Below, piece by piece: positions 26,456 through 35,435 of a stretch of DNA of 64,000 bases. A program made the translations under genes and the position numbers. The stretch is from assembly GCA_016201275.1 (NCBI GenBank), contig JACQDB010000065.1:1-64000 (forward strand), read 5' to 3'. Below the pieces are notes generated by a model. That model made no database searches. It had not been told where the DNA came from and saw only the letters and a list, made by a program, of their open reading frames with translations. The stretch's first letter is position 1. Every line of letters starts with the position of its first letter. The stretch is from Acidobacteriota bacterium. Its GTDB lineage: Bacteria; Acidobacteriota; Blastocatellia; UBA7656.

Positions 26456-27445
26456 TCACCGTCCCGGAGTGTAATAGACAGTCACCGTGAGTGTGATGGT
26501 GTCTCCTGCATTGGGGGGGTAGCCTTCAAAGGGCTTTGCTAGTTGTATCGCTTGTCGGGCTACATCGTCAAGTTGTTTGTAGCCACAGGAGCGCACCAGG
26601 TCGGTGGAAAGAATCTGGCCGCTGCGCCCGATGATGATGCGGAAGTCGGTCGAGACGGTGTTGGCCAACAGCGTCTCGATGTAATAACGCGGCATGATCT
26701 GCTCATTTTTCGTGCGGATTTTGGTTCGCACATAAGCCATGTACTGCGCTTGTGCGGCCTGCAAACCGAGGGCGGCGCTGGCGGCGCTGTCACCGTAAGG
26801 TTTGCCAGCGGGCGCGCCTGACGAAGCGTTATTGATGGTCGCGCTACCCGCAGGTTTGGGCGCAGTTGGCATCGGCGTAGTCGGCGTAGGAAGGCCGGAG
26901 GCAGCAACCGCAGGGTCCGCTGGCGGCGTGCGTGGCGTCGTCACCGGCGCGGTTTCCGGCGGACGAACAGGCGCAGGGGAAGTCGTCGGTTCGCCGGTGT
27001 CGGCAGTGCCGTGTGACGCTCTGATTTGATTTTCAATCTGCGTGGCCGAGGGCAGTTTGGTGTCCACGCCTTTGGCGGTTGTCGGCTTGGGCGAGCGCGT
27101 CGTTAAATTCACATCGTTGGTGTCATTCGGGTCGAATTGTAATCGAGACGTATCGGCGCGTTCCAAGGCTTCGGCTTGCGAACGCAGGCGCGGCATTTTG
27201 TCCGCTGGCGGCGCGAGTTCGGCAAGCTTGACGAGTTCAGGTTGATGACCGGTTGGCGCGATTTGATTTCGCATCGCCTGCCAACTGAGCCAGATAATCA
27301 TGACATAGAAAAATATGTGGCAGATTGCCGAGGTGGCGAATATTTGTGTGATGCGGCGATCATGACCTATGCGCCGCCAAACCGGCTCCAGTAGCCAATC
27401 CTGTGACGGCTCGTCGGTAATGTAGTTGTCTAAAGTTTTAAGCAC
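26456..27445 (-). CDS. TonB/TolA-type periplasm-spanning protein
   Basis: The 329-residue product starts at GTG 27445. It has one membrane segment (about 36-57), a long Pro/Thr/Ala-rich periplasmic linker (about 80-225) and a C-terminal TonB-like domain (about 240-329). The latter contains RIIIGRSGQILSTDLVRSCG, DDVARQAI and TITLTVTVYY. TonB C-terminal domains transmit inner-membrane energy to outer-membrane partners. No exbB/exbD genes are in the window. The stop overlaps the GTG start option of the SpoIID gene, so the two are translationally linked and may act together in the envelope. Confidence 0.78.
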   Translation of the reverse strand: MLKTLDNYITDEPSQDWLLEPVWRRIGHDRRITQIFATSAICHIFFYVMIIWLSWQAMRNQIAPTGHQPELVKLAELAPPADKMPRLRSQAEALERADTSRLQFDPNDTNDVNLTTRSPKPTTAKGVDTKLPSATQIENQIRASHGTADTGEPTTSPAPVRPPETAPVTTPRTPPADPAVAASGLPTPTTPMPTAPKPAGSATINNASSGAPAGKPYGDSAASAALGLQAAQAQYMAYVRTKIRTKNEQIMPRYYIETLLANTVSTDFRIIIGRSGQILSTDLVRSCGYKQLDDVARQAIQLAKPFEGYPPNAGDTITLTVTVYYTPGR

Positions 27446-27484
27446 GGCATTGGTTGAGGAAACGAACAGATATTCTAATTCGCT

Positions 27485-27982
27485 TCATCTTGGTTTCCAG
27501 ACAGTAAGCCCGGCAATATTATCAAAATCATCATCATTCGTTGCAAGATGCGTAACGCCTAGTTTTTTCATCACTGCAACTGTAAGCGCATCATTGGTCA
27601 GCAAGCGATGCTTAACAGATAGTCCAGTTGCTAATTCTAGCAAGTCTAAAGTGACAGGCTCAACGTGTAAATTGAGTACGCGGAGAGTAGAAATGACAGA
27701 TTGATGTTGGCTCAGAGCATCCAACCATTCTGGATGCCTCTTTAATTTAGACAACAACCCTGCTCGCTCTTCGTTTTTTAGCAAAGCTACTTCCTTCATC
27801 ATTACCTTGTGGATGACTTCACCAACCGTATTCGATGATGTAACTCCGATCAACTCGGCTTTTTCTATGCGCTCAAGAAAATCAGAGCATTCATCAGAGA
27901 AAGGAGGTGTCTCGACAAGGTGATAGTAAAGAATATTCGCGTCAATAAAACAGTAGGCTCCTGGAGGCATATCTTTAAGCAT
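27485..27982 (-). CDS. PIN-domain ribonuclease toxin (VapC-like)
   Basis: The 165-residue protein has PIN-domain acidic positions: FIDANILYYHLV near the N-terminus, GEVIHKV in the middle, LLTNDALTVAVM, and TNDDDFDNI near the C-terminus. PIN toxins of toxin-antitoxin pairs cleave RNA. It starts at ATG 27982, five bases after the stop of the small DUF104 gene, whose end supplies GGAGG. This is the standard antitoxin-first arrangement. It lies between aroF and the tonB-like gene and is a typical mobile cargo, though no element ends were found. Confidence 0.85.
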   Translation of the reverse strand: MLKDMPPGAYCFIDANILYYHLVETPPFSDECSDFLERIEKAELIGVTSSNTVGEVIHKVMMKEVALLKNEERAGLLSKLKRHPEWLDALSQHQSVISTLRVLNLHVEPVTLDLLELATGLSVKHRLLTNDALTVAVMKKLGVTHLATNDDDFDNIAGLTVWKPR

Positions 27983-27987
27983 AAACT

Positions 27988-28194
27988 CTATGCCTCCAGT
28001 AAGCTGTACTCGTCTGAATCGCCTATTTCACGAGAGAAATCAGGGTCGCCCTTTAGCCGATTGCGGCGTTGATGTTCAATCACACTCAATGGAGTCACGG
28101 TCAATTTTACCTTTTCGTTTTCGTTTATGTCGGCAACCGGCGTGAGCGGTTTAAAGACGCCTGCTTCGTAGATCGCTTCTATCGTTATGCTCAT
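27988..28194 (-). CDS. DUF104 (AF2212-like) antitoxin
   Basis: The 68-residue product begins MSITIEAIYEAGVFKPL, the hallmark of the DUF104/AF2212 antitoxin family, and continues with a short beta-strand region (KVKLTVTPLS) and an acidic tail. It has GGGAG upstream of ATG 28194. It is expected to bind the PIN toxin encoded immediately downstream and to repress the operon. Confidence 0.85.
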   Translation of the reverse strand: MSITIEAIYEAGVFKPLTPVADINENEKVKLTVTPLSVIEHQRRNRLKGDPDFSREIGDSDEYSLLEA

Positions 28195-28231
28195 TTTTTT
28201 TACTCCCGAAAAAATTTTACCATACGAATCG

Positions 28232-29251
28232 CTAATTCAAACGGCGCGATTCCAGTTCGACGTAAGGCTTAATGGTCTGCATTAACTCGGCAAAAGCCGG
28301 AAGCGTCAGCGATTGCGGACCGTCCGACCAAGCCTCTTGCGGTCGCGGATGAACTTCGATGATGAGACCATCGGCACCTGCTGCGATGCTTGCCTTTGCC
28401 AATGGACTCACCAAGCTGCGTTTGCCCGTGGCGTGCGAAGGGTCAACGATGACCGGCAAATGGCTCAACTCCTGCAACAGCGGAACGGCGGAAATGTCTA
28501 AGGTGTTGCGCGTCGCGGTCTCGAAGGTGCGAATGCCGCGTTCGCACAACATCACTTGATGATTGCCGTGCGAAGCGATGTATTCGGCGGATAACAAAAG
28601 CTCTTTGATGGTCGAACTCATGCCGCGTTTCAACAACACAGGTTTGTTGATTTTGCCCAAGCGTTTGAGCAGCGCGAAGTTCTGCATATTGCGCGCTCCG
28701 ACTTGCAAGATGTCGGCGTATTTGGCGACTAACTCGGTGTCTTCTGTAGTCACAACTTCGGTGACGACTTTTAAACCCGTCTTGTCGCGCGCTTCGGCTA
28801 AAAGTTTCAAGCCTTCTTCTTCGAGTCCTTGAAAATCATACGGCGAGGTGCGCGGTTTATACGCCCCGCCGCGCAGTATGTGCGCTCCTGCGGCTTTCAC
28901 GGCGATGGCGGTTTCCATCAACTGCTCGCGGGTTTCGACTGAACAAGGACCAGCCATGACCACTAAACGGTCGCCGCCGATTTCTAAATCGCCGACGCGA
29001 ATCGTGGTCTTTTCCTGCTTCAATTGGCGGTTGACCAATTTGTAAGGTTGCAGAATCGGCACGACGTTTTCAACCCCCGGCACGGCTATGAGATTGTGCA
29101 AGTGGTCTTTGTTGTCGCCGCTGCCAACTGCGCCTATGACGACGCGCTCTTCGCCGCGAATTAAGTGCGGGTGATAGCCGTATTTTTTTATCTGCTCACA
29201 AACTTCTTGAATCTGTTCTTCGCTGGCTTCGGGTTTCATTGCAATAATCAT
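28232..29251 (-). CDS. aroF: 3-deoxy-7-phosphoheptulonate (DAHP) synthase, type I beta
   Basis: The enzyme condenses phosphoenolpyruvate with erythrose 4-phosphate, the first step of the shikimate pathway. ATG 29251 ([14 protein letters not shown]) is preferred because it gives the usual ferredoxin-like regulatory N-terminal domain and has AGAGG upstream. An ATG at 29275 with its own GAGG is possible. Catalytic-core motifs are all present: [47 protein letters not shown] and DPSHATG. The length of 339 residues matches the Thermotoga-type enzyme with N-terminal feedback domain. It follows pheA, forming an aromatic amino-acid operon. Confidence 0.95.
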   Translation of the reverse strand: MIIAMKPEASEEQIQEVCEQIKKYGYHPHLIRGEERVVIGAVGSGDNKDHLHNLIAVPGVENVVPILQPYKLVNRQLKQEKTTIRVGDLEIGGDRLVVMAGPCSVETREQLMETAIAVKAAGAHILRGGAYKPRTSPYDFQGLEEEGLKLLAEARDKTGLKVVTEVVTTEDTELVAKYADILQVGARNMQNFALLKRLGKINKPVLLKRGMSSTIKELLLSAEYIASHGNHQVMLCERGIRTFETATRNTLDISAVPLLQELSHLPVIVDPSHATGKRSLVSPLAKASIAAGADGLIIEVHPRPQEAWSDGPQSLTLPAFAELMQTIKPYVELESRRLN

Positions 29252-29350
29252 TTCGATTTTCCTCTTTGTCTTCATTACAAAATTTCCTCGCCTCCGCTGC
29301 GCCTCTGCATTTTGCTGCAAAGAGCAAAGGCGCAAAGACGCAAGGATGGT

Positions 29351-30214
29351 TTATTCGCTGCTCCAATACGAACCAAGCACGCGAATGCTTTCGGTCATTT
29401 CAGACAGATGAGCGAGGGCGCGTTCAACGTGCAGTTCGCTGCGGTCGCCGATCAAGTCCAAATAAAAAGTGTATTCCCAAGGTCTGCCTTCAATGGGACG
29501 GGACTCCAACTTGGTCAAGTTAATATCGCGCAAAGCAAACGCCGCCATAGCGCGAAAGAGCGCCGCCGGACGATTGGCTATGCGAAAAATAATAGAGGTT
29601 TTGCGCTGCTCGCTGGTGTTGATGGTGGGGATTGAGTCGGCGCGTTCGTGCGTCGTGAGCAGGTAAAATCTGGTGAAGTTCTGCGGATTGTCTTCTATGC
29701 CCTCAACCAGAATATTGGCGTGATAAACTTCGGCGGCGATGGCTCCGGCGATAGCCGCTTCATCCTTGCGCTGATTTTCCAAAACGAGGCGCACGCTACC
29801 GGCTGTGTCGTGCGCCGAGATGGCTTCGATTTGCGTATGGGCGCGAAAGAATTTTTCGCATTGCGCCAACGCCACCGGATGCGAATAGACGCGCCGCACA
29901 TCTTCAAGCGCAACCTCCGGGGCGGCAATCAAGTTATGCACAATTTTGAGATTGGTCTCGCCGATGATGGTCAAGTCGTGTTCTTCCAGCAGGTCGTAAT
30001 TTTTAATCACCGAACCGGCAAGGCTGTTTTCAATAGGCGTTATGCTGCAATCTGCCGCGCCCGAAACAACGGCGGCAAACATCTCCTCGAAGCTGCGATA
30101 AGGAATGCTTTCGAGATTTGCGCCTAACAATTTTTTCGCCGCTGCTTCGCTGAAAGCGCCGCGTTCGCCTTGATAAGCGACTATGGTTGCTTTGCTGGTA
30201 TTTTCCTGATTCAT
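29351..30214 (-). CDS. pheA: Prephenate dehydratase
   Basis: PheA converts prephenate to phenylpyruvate in phenylalanine synthesis. The 287-residue product has the periplasmic-binding-like catalytic domain (YQGERGAFSEAAAKKLL at the N-terminus, NFTRFYLLT near residue 185). A C-terminal ACT domain follows (SIIFRIANRPAALFRAM and LTKLESRPIEGRPWEY). The ESRP motif of the ACT domain is the phenylalanine-binding signature, so feedback inhibition is expected. It is a monofunctional dehydratase without chorismate mutase. ATG 30214 is chosen over the TTG just before it. aroF follows about 100 bases downstream. Confidence 0.95.
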   Translation of the reverse strand: MNQENTSKATIVAYQGERGAFSEAAAKKLLGANLESIPYRSFEEMFAAVVSGAADCSITPIENSLAGSVIKNYDLLEEHDLTIIGETNLKIVHNLIAAPEVALEDVRRVYSHPVALAQCEKFFRAHTQIEAISAHDTAGSVRLVLENQRKDEAAIAGAIAAEVYHANILVEGIEDNPQNFTRFYLLTTHERADSIPTINTSEQRKTSIIFRIANRPAALFRAMAAFALRDINLTKLESRPIEGRPWEYTFYLDLIGDRSELHVERALAHLSEMTESIRVLGSYWSSE

Positions 30215-30274
30215 CAATTTATCTCTCGCGTCTGTTTTTTTCGCGCTGCAATTTATTTTACTGCTGCTGCACCT

Positions 30275-30886
30275 TTATGCGTTACTTGCGGCATCCTGCC
30301 AGGCTTGCGGGATGACGCCGTGTTTGAAGAGGGCGAACCATTCTTGCGCCTCTGCTTCGGGGTATAGCTTCAGCGCCTTGATGATTTCGTAAGCGAATTC
30401 AATGCTGCTGATGCCGCTTGCCGTAATGATGTTGTGATCGGTGACGGCAAATTGCTCTACATAAAATTCATCCTCGACATAATCTTGCACAAAGGTTTTC
30501 AAGTAGGATTTGCCATTGCTGGTGTGCTGAATATTTTTCAACAGACCGGCTCGCCCAAGCGCCAGAGTCGCGCCGCAAATTGCCGCCAAAGGTACGCCTT
30601 GGGCGTGCAGCTTGGGCAAAAGCTCCAACAATTTTTCTTCCGTGGGTTGTTGTTCCCAGCGACTCCCACCAGGCAGTATGAAGATGCTGGCGTCTTCGGG
30701 TCGCAATTCTTCGAGGGTGATTTGCGGCGTCGTTGTAATGCCGCCCATCGTCGTAATCGAGTCGCTTGAAAAACCTACGGTGACGACTTCAAAAGCTTTG
30801 TGCTTGTTGATTTCGCAAAGCGCCAAGGCGGGTTCCCAATCGGCAAGCCCGTCAAATATCAGTATGTATGCTTTCTTTTTGGTCAT
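30275..30886 (-). CDS. DJ-1/PfpI-family protein
   Basis: The 203-residue protein has the DJ-1/PfpI glutamine-amidotransferase-like fold: YILIFDGLADWEPALAL at the N-terminus with the conserved Glu, and the nucleophile elbow AICGATLALGRAG (Cys near residue 107). Members include deglycase-like and protease-like proteins and transcriptional regulators; the exact activity cannot be read from the sequence. ATG 30886 follows AGGAGGAAGAG. An intrinsic-terminator-like hairpin sits in its leader (see next entry). Confidence 0.85.
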   Translation of the reverse strand: MTKKKAYILIFDGLADWEPALALCEINKHKAFEVVTVGFSSDSITTMGGITTTPQITLEELRPEDASIFILPGGSRWEQQPTEEKLLELLPKLHAQGVPLAAICGATLALGRAGLLKNIQHTSNGKSYLKTFVQDYVEDEFYVEQFAVTDHNIITASGISSIEFAYEIIKALKLYPEAEAQEWFALFKHGVIPQAWQDAASNA

Positions 30887-30902
30887 CTCTTCCTCCTGAA
30901 AA

Positions 30903-30938
30903 ATTAAAGCCCGCTGCCTTCGTCGGAAGGAGCGGGCT
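30903..30938 (-). promoter_or_regulatory. Terminator-like hairpin in the leader of the DJ-1/PfpI gene
   Basis: On the minus strand AGCCCGCTCCTTC pairs with GAAGGCAGCGGGCT around a short loop, followed by TTTAATTTTT. The ribosome site AGGAGG comes directly after. It therefore lies between any promoter and the start codon of the gene at 30886, where a terminator would act as an attenuator. No T-box consensus or known riboswitch was recognised upstream. The rest of the 30939-31366 gap between divergent genes shows no gene. Confidence 0.6.
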
Positions 30939-31366
30939 GATGAAATCTTTTGCGATGTAGTCTCTACTTACACCCTCGCGCTCCCCGCTCGATTGGCGAT
31001 GCTAAAGTAAAAGGTAAAAAAGCTAAACCAACGCCAAGCCTTCGCCGCGTGGCGCGCATCGGAGTTGTTGAATATTGGTGTCGTGTGACAGTTCATAAAA
31101 TTGTTTGGGCTTTGCGGCAGCAAAGCTTGGCGGGATTATCCGCAAAAGCCTTGAGCCTGTCAAGAAAACCGTAGAATAATTTGTCGGTTGTCGTGCAATG
31201 AAAACAGCGCTGCCTTTGCGGCGCGTCGTTTGCCGCAAAAAAAATGAACGCCGGTCAATCATAAGAGTTTGCCTTTTACGAAAATTGCATTAAAGTATTG
31301 AGGCTGCAACTCCGGGTCATCCAGCGCGTGCGCCAAATTCGCTCCCTCTTTTCAGCGAGGCCATAG

Positions 31367-32389
31367 ATGTCCGTTCTCAAAACCGTTGTCCTCTTGTTTG
31401 CCGCAGTTTTATGGCTCGGTGCGTCCGTTGTCGCTCGTCCGCAAACCGCTGCCGAAGCCAGCGACCCTTTGCTTGATGGGCATAAAATTGTCAATGTGGT
31501 TGATGATCTGCTGATCTTCTGGGAACAGGCGAAAGGCAAAAAGTTGCGCGCTCAACAACGGCTCTGGAATCGGCTGGTGGAAAATAAACACCGCGACTAT
31601 TTCGAGCGCGCCGTTTATGCCAACGCCGGTTGGGAAGAGCGCCGTCTGCTGTTGAATCATTTTTTGAAACAACTGCCCGGTCGAGTCAGCAGCCTGCGCG
31701 AGTTCAATAAAATGGCTGGCGCAAATATTCGCGTCGCCTTGATGAATTTCAAAGCGCGCTTTTCCGAATATCGTCAGCAACGCGATATTTATTTGGGCTT
31801 GAGTTTTGCGCTGTTCGATGGTTCGGTGCGGCCTGTGCAAAATTACGATGGCATTCCCGACACTCTCTGTTTAGGCGCGGATGTGTTGGTGGATTATGCT
31901 TTCGAGCAGATGCAAATTGCCATCGCGCACGAATTCTTTCATCTCTATCATTTCGCTTTTCTGTTCGCCAATCCGTCGCTGGCGCAAATTCGCACGGCGC
32001 ACATTCCCTTGCTGGTCGAAGGGTTGGCGGTGGCCGGAGCCGAAGCGGTCTATCCGCTGCAAGCGGAAACCACGTATCTGCACTTTTCCGAAAAAGAGTT
32101 GCGAAGGCAGAAAGATGAACTCGCCGTCAATTCGCGCAAGTTTTTAGAATTGCTCAAAGAGGGCGCAACGCCTGACCAATACGAGCAGTGGTTCACCAGT
32201 CGGCCTTCGGAAGAGGTGCCGCAACGTGGCGGTTATCTGCTGGGTTATGAAGTCGCGCATCGCCTGCTCGCCATGTACACCTTCGAGCAACTGGTGCGAA
32301 TGACGCCGGTGCAACTACGCGAGCACGTTGAAGAACAACTGGCGGCAATGGCCGCAGACCGCGTGCTGCTGTTTGCCACAACAAATTGA
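31367..32389 (+). CDS. Secreted zinc-metalloprotease-like protein (HEFFH)
   Basis: The 340-residue product has a signal peptide (about 1-24) and one HExxH motif, IAHEFFHLYHF (about 182-192), the core of gluzincin-type zinc proteases. LLVEGLAVAGAEAVYP about 35 residues later places a Glu where the third zinc ligand of such enzymes usually sits. ATG 31367 has GAGG seven bases upstream. The sequence outside the active site is not one I recognise. An exported peptidase is likely; the substrate is unknown. Confidence 0.72.
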   Translation: MSVLKTVVLLFAAVLWLGASVVARPQTAAEASDPLLDGHKIVNVVDDLLIFWEQAKGKKLRAQQRLWNRLVENKHRDYFERAVYANAGWEERRLLLNHFLKQLPGRVSSLREFNKMAGANIRVALMNFKARFSEYRQQRDIYLGLSFALFDGSVRPVQNYDGIPDTLCLGADVLVDYAFEQMQIAIAHEFFHLYHFAFLFANPSLAQIRTAHIPLLVEGLAVAGAEAVYPLQAETTYLHFSEKELRRQKDELAVNSRKFLELLKEGATPDQYEQWFTSRPSEEVPQRGGYLLGYEVAHRLLAMYTFEQLVRMTPVQLREHVEEQLAAMAADRVLLFATTN

Positions 32390-32513
32390 TTGGCAGCCGC
32401 ATCGCCTTTCCGTTGACACTGAAGGGCGTGATAAAAACAACCCGTGACAACTATAGTCCCAGCCCTACAGTTGCTATTACCATGCAAAAAAACTGAGAAG
32501 AAAGAGGCTTTCA

Positions 32514-33254
32514 ATGAAACGATTAATGAGAATAGTCAGCACCATAGCCATTTTGTCTTTGCCGGTTGCGGCGCAAACGGCGGATCAGATTATCGCTAAA
32601 AATATAGCAGCGCGCGGCGGCTTGAAAAAATTTCGCGCCATCCAAACGCTGACCCTTACCGGTCGGCTCACCGGGCCGGGGATGAATGCGCCCATCACCG
32701 TAGAACTCAAACGCCCGAAACAGTTTCGTATGGATTTGCTCGTGGACGGCAAGACCATCACCCAGGTTTACGCTAACGGCACGGGATGGCAAGCCTCGCC
32801 GTTTCAGCATCAGGGCGCACCGCAAACCATGAAAGATGCAGAGTTGAAGTCGGTAGAAGATCAAGCCGAAATTGATAGCCCGTTGATTGATTACCGCGCC
32901 AAAGGTCATCAAGTGGAAGCCCTCGGCAAAGAAGAGGTCAACGGCACACCTTGCTACAAACTCAAAGTGACGTTGAAGACCGGTACGGTGATCTATCAAT
33001 TCCTCGACGCGAAAACTTTTCTCGAAATCCGCGAAGAACTGCACCGCACGGTTGAGGGCAAAGAAACCATCATTGAAGAGTCGGTCGGCAACTATCAAAA
33101 GTTCGGCGGTCTGCTCTTCGCTTGCGAATTCGACAGCTATACGAAAGGCTCGCCCGATCACTTTATCTTGAAATTGGAGAAGATTGAGTTGAATCAAAAC
33201 ATCGCCGACGCCCTCTTCAAAATGCCGTCTGCCAAACCGACCAACGCCAAGTAA
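32514..33254 (+). CDS. Exported LolA/outer-membrane-lipoprotein-sorting-like protein
   Basis: The 246-residue product has a signal peptide (about 1-21) and the half-barrel pattern of LolA/RseB-like proteins. It opens with ADQIIAKNIAARGGLKKFRAI, then antiparallel strands (KRPKQFRMDLLVDGKTITQVYANGTG split by loops) and GTPCYKLKVTLKTG. Such proteins are numerous in Acidobacteriota and are annotated as lipoprotein-sorting-like. Whether it binds lipids or a lipoprotein is not known. AGAGG precedes ATG 32514. The acyl-CoA dehydrogenase gene follows after about 160 bases. Confidence 0.75.
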   Translation: MKRLMRIVSTIAILSLPVAAQTADQIIAKNIAARGGLKKFRAIQTLTLTGRLTGPGMNAPITVELKRPKQFRMDLLVDGKTITQVYANGTGWQASPFQHQGAPQTMKDAELKSVEDQAEIDSPLIDYRAKGHQVEALGKEEVNGTPCYKLKVTLKTGTVIYQFLDAKTFLEIREELHRTVEGKETIIEESVGNYQKFGGLLFACEFDSYTKGSPDHFILKLEKIELNQNIADALFKMPSAKPTNAK

Positions 33255-33414
33255 GAGCGCAAAAAAATCAACGGGCGATAACCGCGCTTCCTGTTTGACG
33301 CGCCTTTTGGTGAACGATACAATCCGCCATTCATAAGCTCGATTGCGCTCTTTGAGCGCGACCCTGCCGATGGAGTTTCGTTTCTTACACCTGAACTTTA
33401 TGGAGGATGGATTC

Positions 33415-34572
33415 ATGGATGAATTATTGAGCAAGGACAATCTTCATTATCGCAACTTGACGCGGGAGCTTACCGAACAATATGTGCGCCCTATAGCCGC
33501 CGAACACGACCGCACCGGCGAATACCCTTGGAGCGCCATCAACGCTTTGAAAGAGGCCGATATGATGGGCGTGTGGATCCCTAAAGAATACGGCGGACAA
33601 GGCGGCGGCGAATTGAACCTCTGCATCGTCGTCGAAGAATTATCGAAAGCCTGCGGCGGCATAGGCGTCTCCTACGCGGTCAACGCGCTCGGTTCGTTTC
33701 CCATCATCGTCGGCGGCACCGATGAACAGAAGCAACAGTACCTGCCCGACATCGCCAAAGGCAAAAAGCTCATCGCCTTTGGGCTGTCGGAAAAAGTATC
33801 GGGGTCGGACGCTGGCAGTTTGAAAGCGCGCGCCGAACGCGATGGCGACCATTACGTTTTGAACGGCGATAAGAAATGGACGACCAATGGCGGCGCGGCG
33901 CATCTGTTCACCATGTTTTGCACAGTCAATCCGGAACGCGGCACACGCGGCGTCACGGGTTTTATCGTTGACCGCGACACCCCAGGTTTTGAAGTCGGCA
34001 AACGCGAAGACCTGATGGGCATACGTTGTGTGCCGGTCAATGAAACGCACATGAAAAATTGCCGCGTCCATGCCTCGCAAATCCTCGGCGGCAAGGAAGG
34101 CCAAGGCTTCAAACACGCAATGATGGCGCTCGACGTAGCGCGTCCGTTTGTCGCCGCGCAGGCCGTGGGCTTGGCGCAAGGCGCTTTAGACCACGCCATA
34201 CGCTACACCAAAGAGCGGCAGCAATTCGGTCAATCGGTGTCGTCGTTTCAAGGCGTGCAATGGATGCTTGCCGACATGGCTACGCAGGTGGAAGCCGCAA
34301 GACAATTGGTCTATACGGCGGCGCGGGCGATTGACGCGGGGGCAAAGAACGTCAGCAAGCTGGCGGCGATGTCCAAAGTGTTTGCCACCGACGTAGCGAT
34401 GCGCGTCTCGACCGATGCCGTGCAGTTATTCGGCGGCTACGGTTATTCGCGAGAGTATCCGATTGAAAAATATATGCGCGACGCCAAGATTACGCAGATT
34501 TACGAAGGGACGAATCAAATCCAGCGCGTCGTCATCAGCCGCGCGCTGATTAAAGAAGGCGCATCGGCATAG
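33415..34572 (+). CDS. Acyl-CoA dehydrogenase
   Basis: This FAD enzyme oxidises acyl-CoA to enoyl-CoA in fatty-acid or branched-chain amino-acid breakdown. ATG 33415 has GGAGGATGG upstream and yields 385 residues, the normal family length. Motifs: KEYGGQGGGELNL, AFGLSEKVSGSDAGS, WTTNGG, RQQFGQSVSSFQGVQWMLADM, QLFGGYGYSREYPIEKYMRDAK, and IYEGTNQIQR where the Glu is the usual catalytic base. A convergent xisI/xisH pair follows, beyond which a second copy of the last 33 codons is found. Confidence 0.93.
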   Translation: MDELLSKDNLHYRNLTRELTEQYVRPIAAEHDRTGEYPWSAINALKEADMMGVWIPKEYGGQGGGELNLCIVVEELSKACGGIGVSYAVNALGSFPIIVGGTDEQKQQYLPDIAKGKKLIAFGLSEKVSGSDAGSLKARAERDGDHYVLNGDKKWTTNGGAAHLFTMFCTVNPERGTRGVTGFIVDRDTPGFEVGKREDLMGIRCVPVNETHMKNCRVHASQILGGKEGQGFKHAMMALDVARPFVAAQAVGLAQGALDHAIRYTKERQQFGQSVSSFQGVQWMLADMATQVEAARQLVYTAARAIDAGAKNVSKLAAMSKVFATDVAMRVSTDAVQLFGGYGYSREYPIEKYMRDAKITQIYEGTNQIQRVVISRALIKEGASA

Positions 34573-34581
34573 TGGAAAAAA

Positions 34582-34625
34582 ATGAGCCTGTTCGCTGATC
34601 TTGAACAGGCTCATTGACTTTTGTT
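34582..34625 (+). terminator. Intrinsic terminator of the acyl-CoA dehydrogenase gene
   Basis: ATGAGCCTGTTC (34582-34593) pairs perfectly with GAACAGGCTCAT (34603-34614) around a nine-base loop; the following bases are T-rich (TGACTTTTGTTTT). Confidence 0.85.
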
Positions 34626-34649
34626 TTGCTTGACGCACCGTCTCGAATT

Positions 34650-34991
34650 CTAAGCGGCGGCGAAATCTGTATGTGGGCGCACATCAGGGTGATGGAAAGC
34701 TAGCACAATATCTTCTTTCGGCACTCCTGCCTCCAACAAATCTGTGGCGATGCCTTTTTCTGTCCAGTCTGTTTCGATCCAAAATTTACCCTCGCGCAAA
34801 CGCACGTAAACGGTTGCGGCATTGAGACGCTTGTTGTTCGACCAGCCTAAGTTGAGCCACATATAATGACCACCTTCATCATCGGCAAGGAGCAGATATT
34901 CGACGCCTGGTGTGGGCTGTCGTTGGTCCAGTTCAAGATAGTCGTTGAGAATGCGTCTGATGATTTTCTGATAGTCTGTTAGCTTATCCAT
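34650..34991 (-). CDS. xisI: XisI-family protein
   Basis: The 113-residue product starts at ATG 34991 (MDKLTDYQKIIRRILNDYLE) behind CAGGAGG. The family signature includes HYMWLNLGWSNNKRLNA, VYVRLREGKFWIETDWTEKGIATDLLEAGVPKEDIVLAFHHP (split for length) and VRPHTDFA. XisI was named for control of fdxN-element excision in Anabaena, together with XisH; its biochemistry is unknown. The gene overlaps xisH by 13 bases. No XisF-type recombinase is in the window. Confidence 0.92.
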   Translation of the reverse strand: MDKLTDYQKIIRRILNDYLELDQRQPTPGVEYLLLADDEGGHYMWLNLGWSNNKRLNAATVYVRLREGKFWIETDWTEKGIATDLLEAGVPKEDIVLAFHHPDVRPHTDFAAA

Positions 34992-35395
34992 TTCGTAACC
35001 TCCTGGTTGGCGATGTTCACCAATAAGAGACAAAGCTGCTGTTGTTGAATGATAAGTTGTATCGCCTTGCCGCTGAAAAAATTATCCTCAAGCGTATCGC
35101 TGACCGCTAAATAGAGTTTGCGTTCAGGAGCAATGACCAGCAAAAATTCACGATAGAGATTATACTGCCCAAGCGCCATTTCAAAATCGTGGATGGGTGA
35201 AGGATTGAGGAAGCTTTTCACTTCGACAACAATTTTCCGCCCTTCGCGTTCTGCAGCAAAAGGTCTTTCCGCAGCCATATCGGCATAAAGTTTTACTTCT
35301 TCATACTCAATTCGATAGGGATCATGAGTGATGTTCCAGCCATCTTTGATCAGAGCATTTTTCACTGCATTGTGTATCAGATCGCGCTTTGCCAC
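34979..35395 (-). CDS. xisH: XisH-family protein
   Basis: The 138-residue product is read from GTG 35395, giving the typical N-terminus MAKRDLIHNAVKNALIKDGW; the longer frame from 35419 is less like the family. A nuclease-like fold is suggested by EYEEVKLYADMAAERPFAAEREGRKIVVEVKSF (split: EREGR then KIVVEVKSF), which matches the D/E...ExK pattern of restriction-endonuclease-like proteins. The FEMALGQYNLYREFL segment is also diagnostic. It is co-transcribed with xisI. The pair is common in cyanobacteria and in scattered other phyla, consistent with transfer. Confidence 0.92.
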   Translation of the reverse strand: MAKRDLIHNAVKNALIKDGWNITHDPYRIEYEEVKLYADMAAERPFAAEREGRKIVVEVKSFLNPSPIHDFEMALGQYNLYREFLLVIAPERKLYLAVSDTLEDNFFSGKAIQLIIQQQQLCLLLVNIANQEVTKWIS

Positions 35396-35435
35396 GCTCG
35401 AAGTATAAACAGGATGCACAAACTACGGCAACGGA

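Noticed and set aside
30939-31366. T-box leader for the pheA/aroF group
   Set aside because: No T-box antiterminator consensus (TGG-ACCGCG type) was found; only the terminator-like hairpin is clear.
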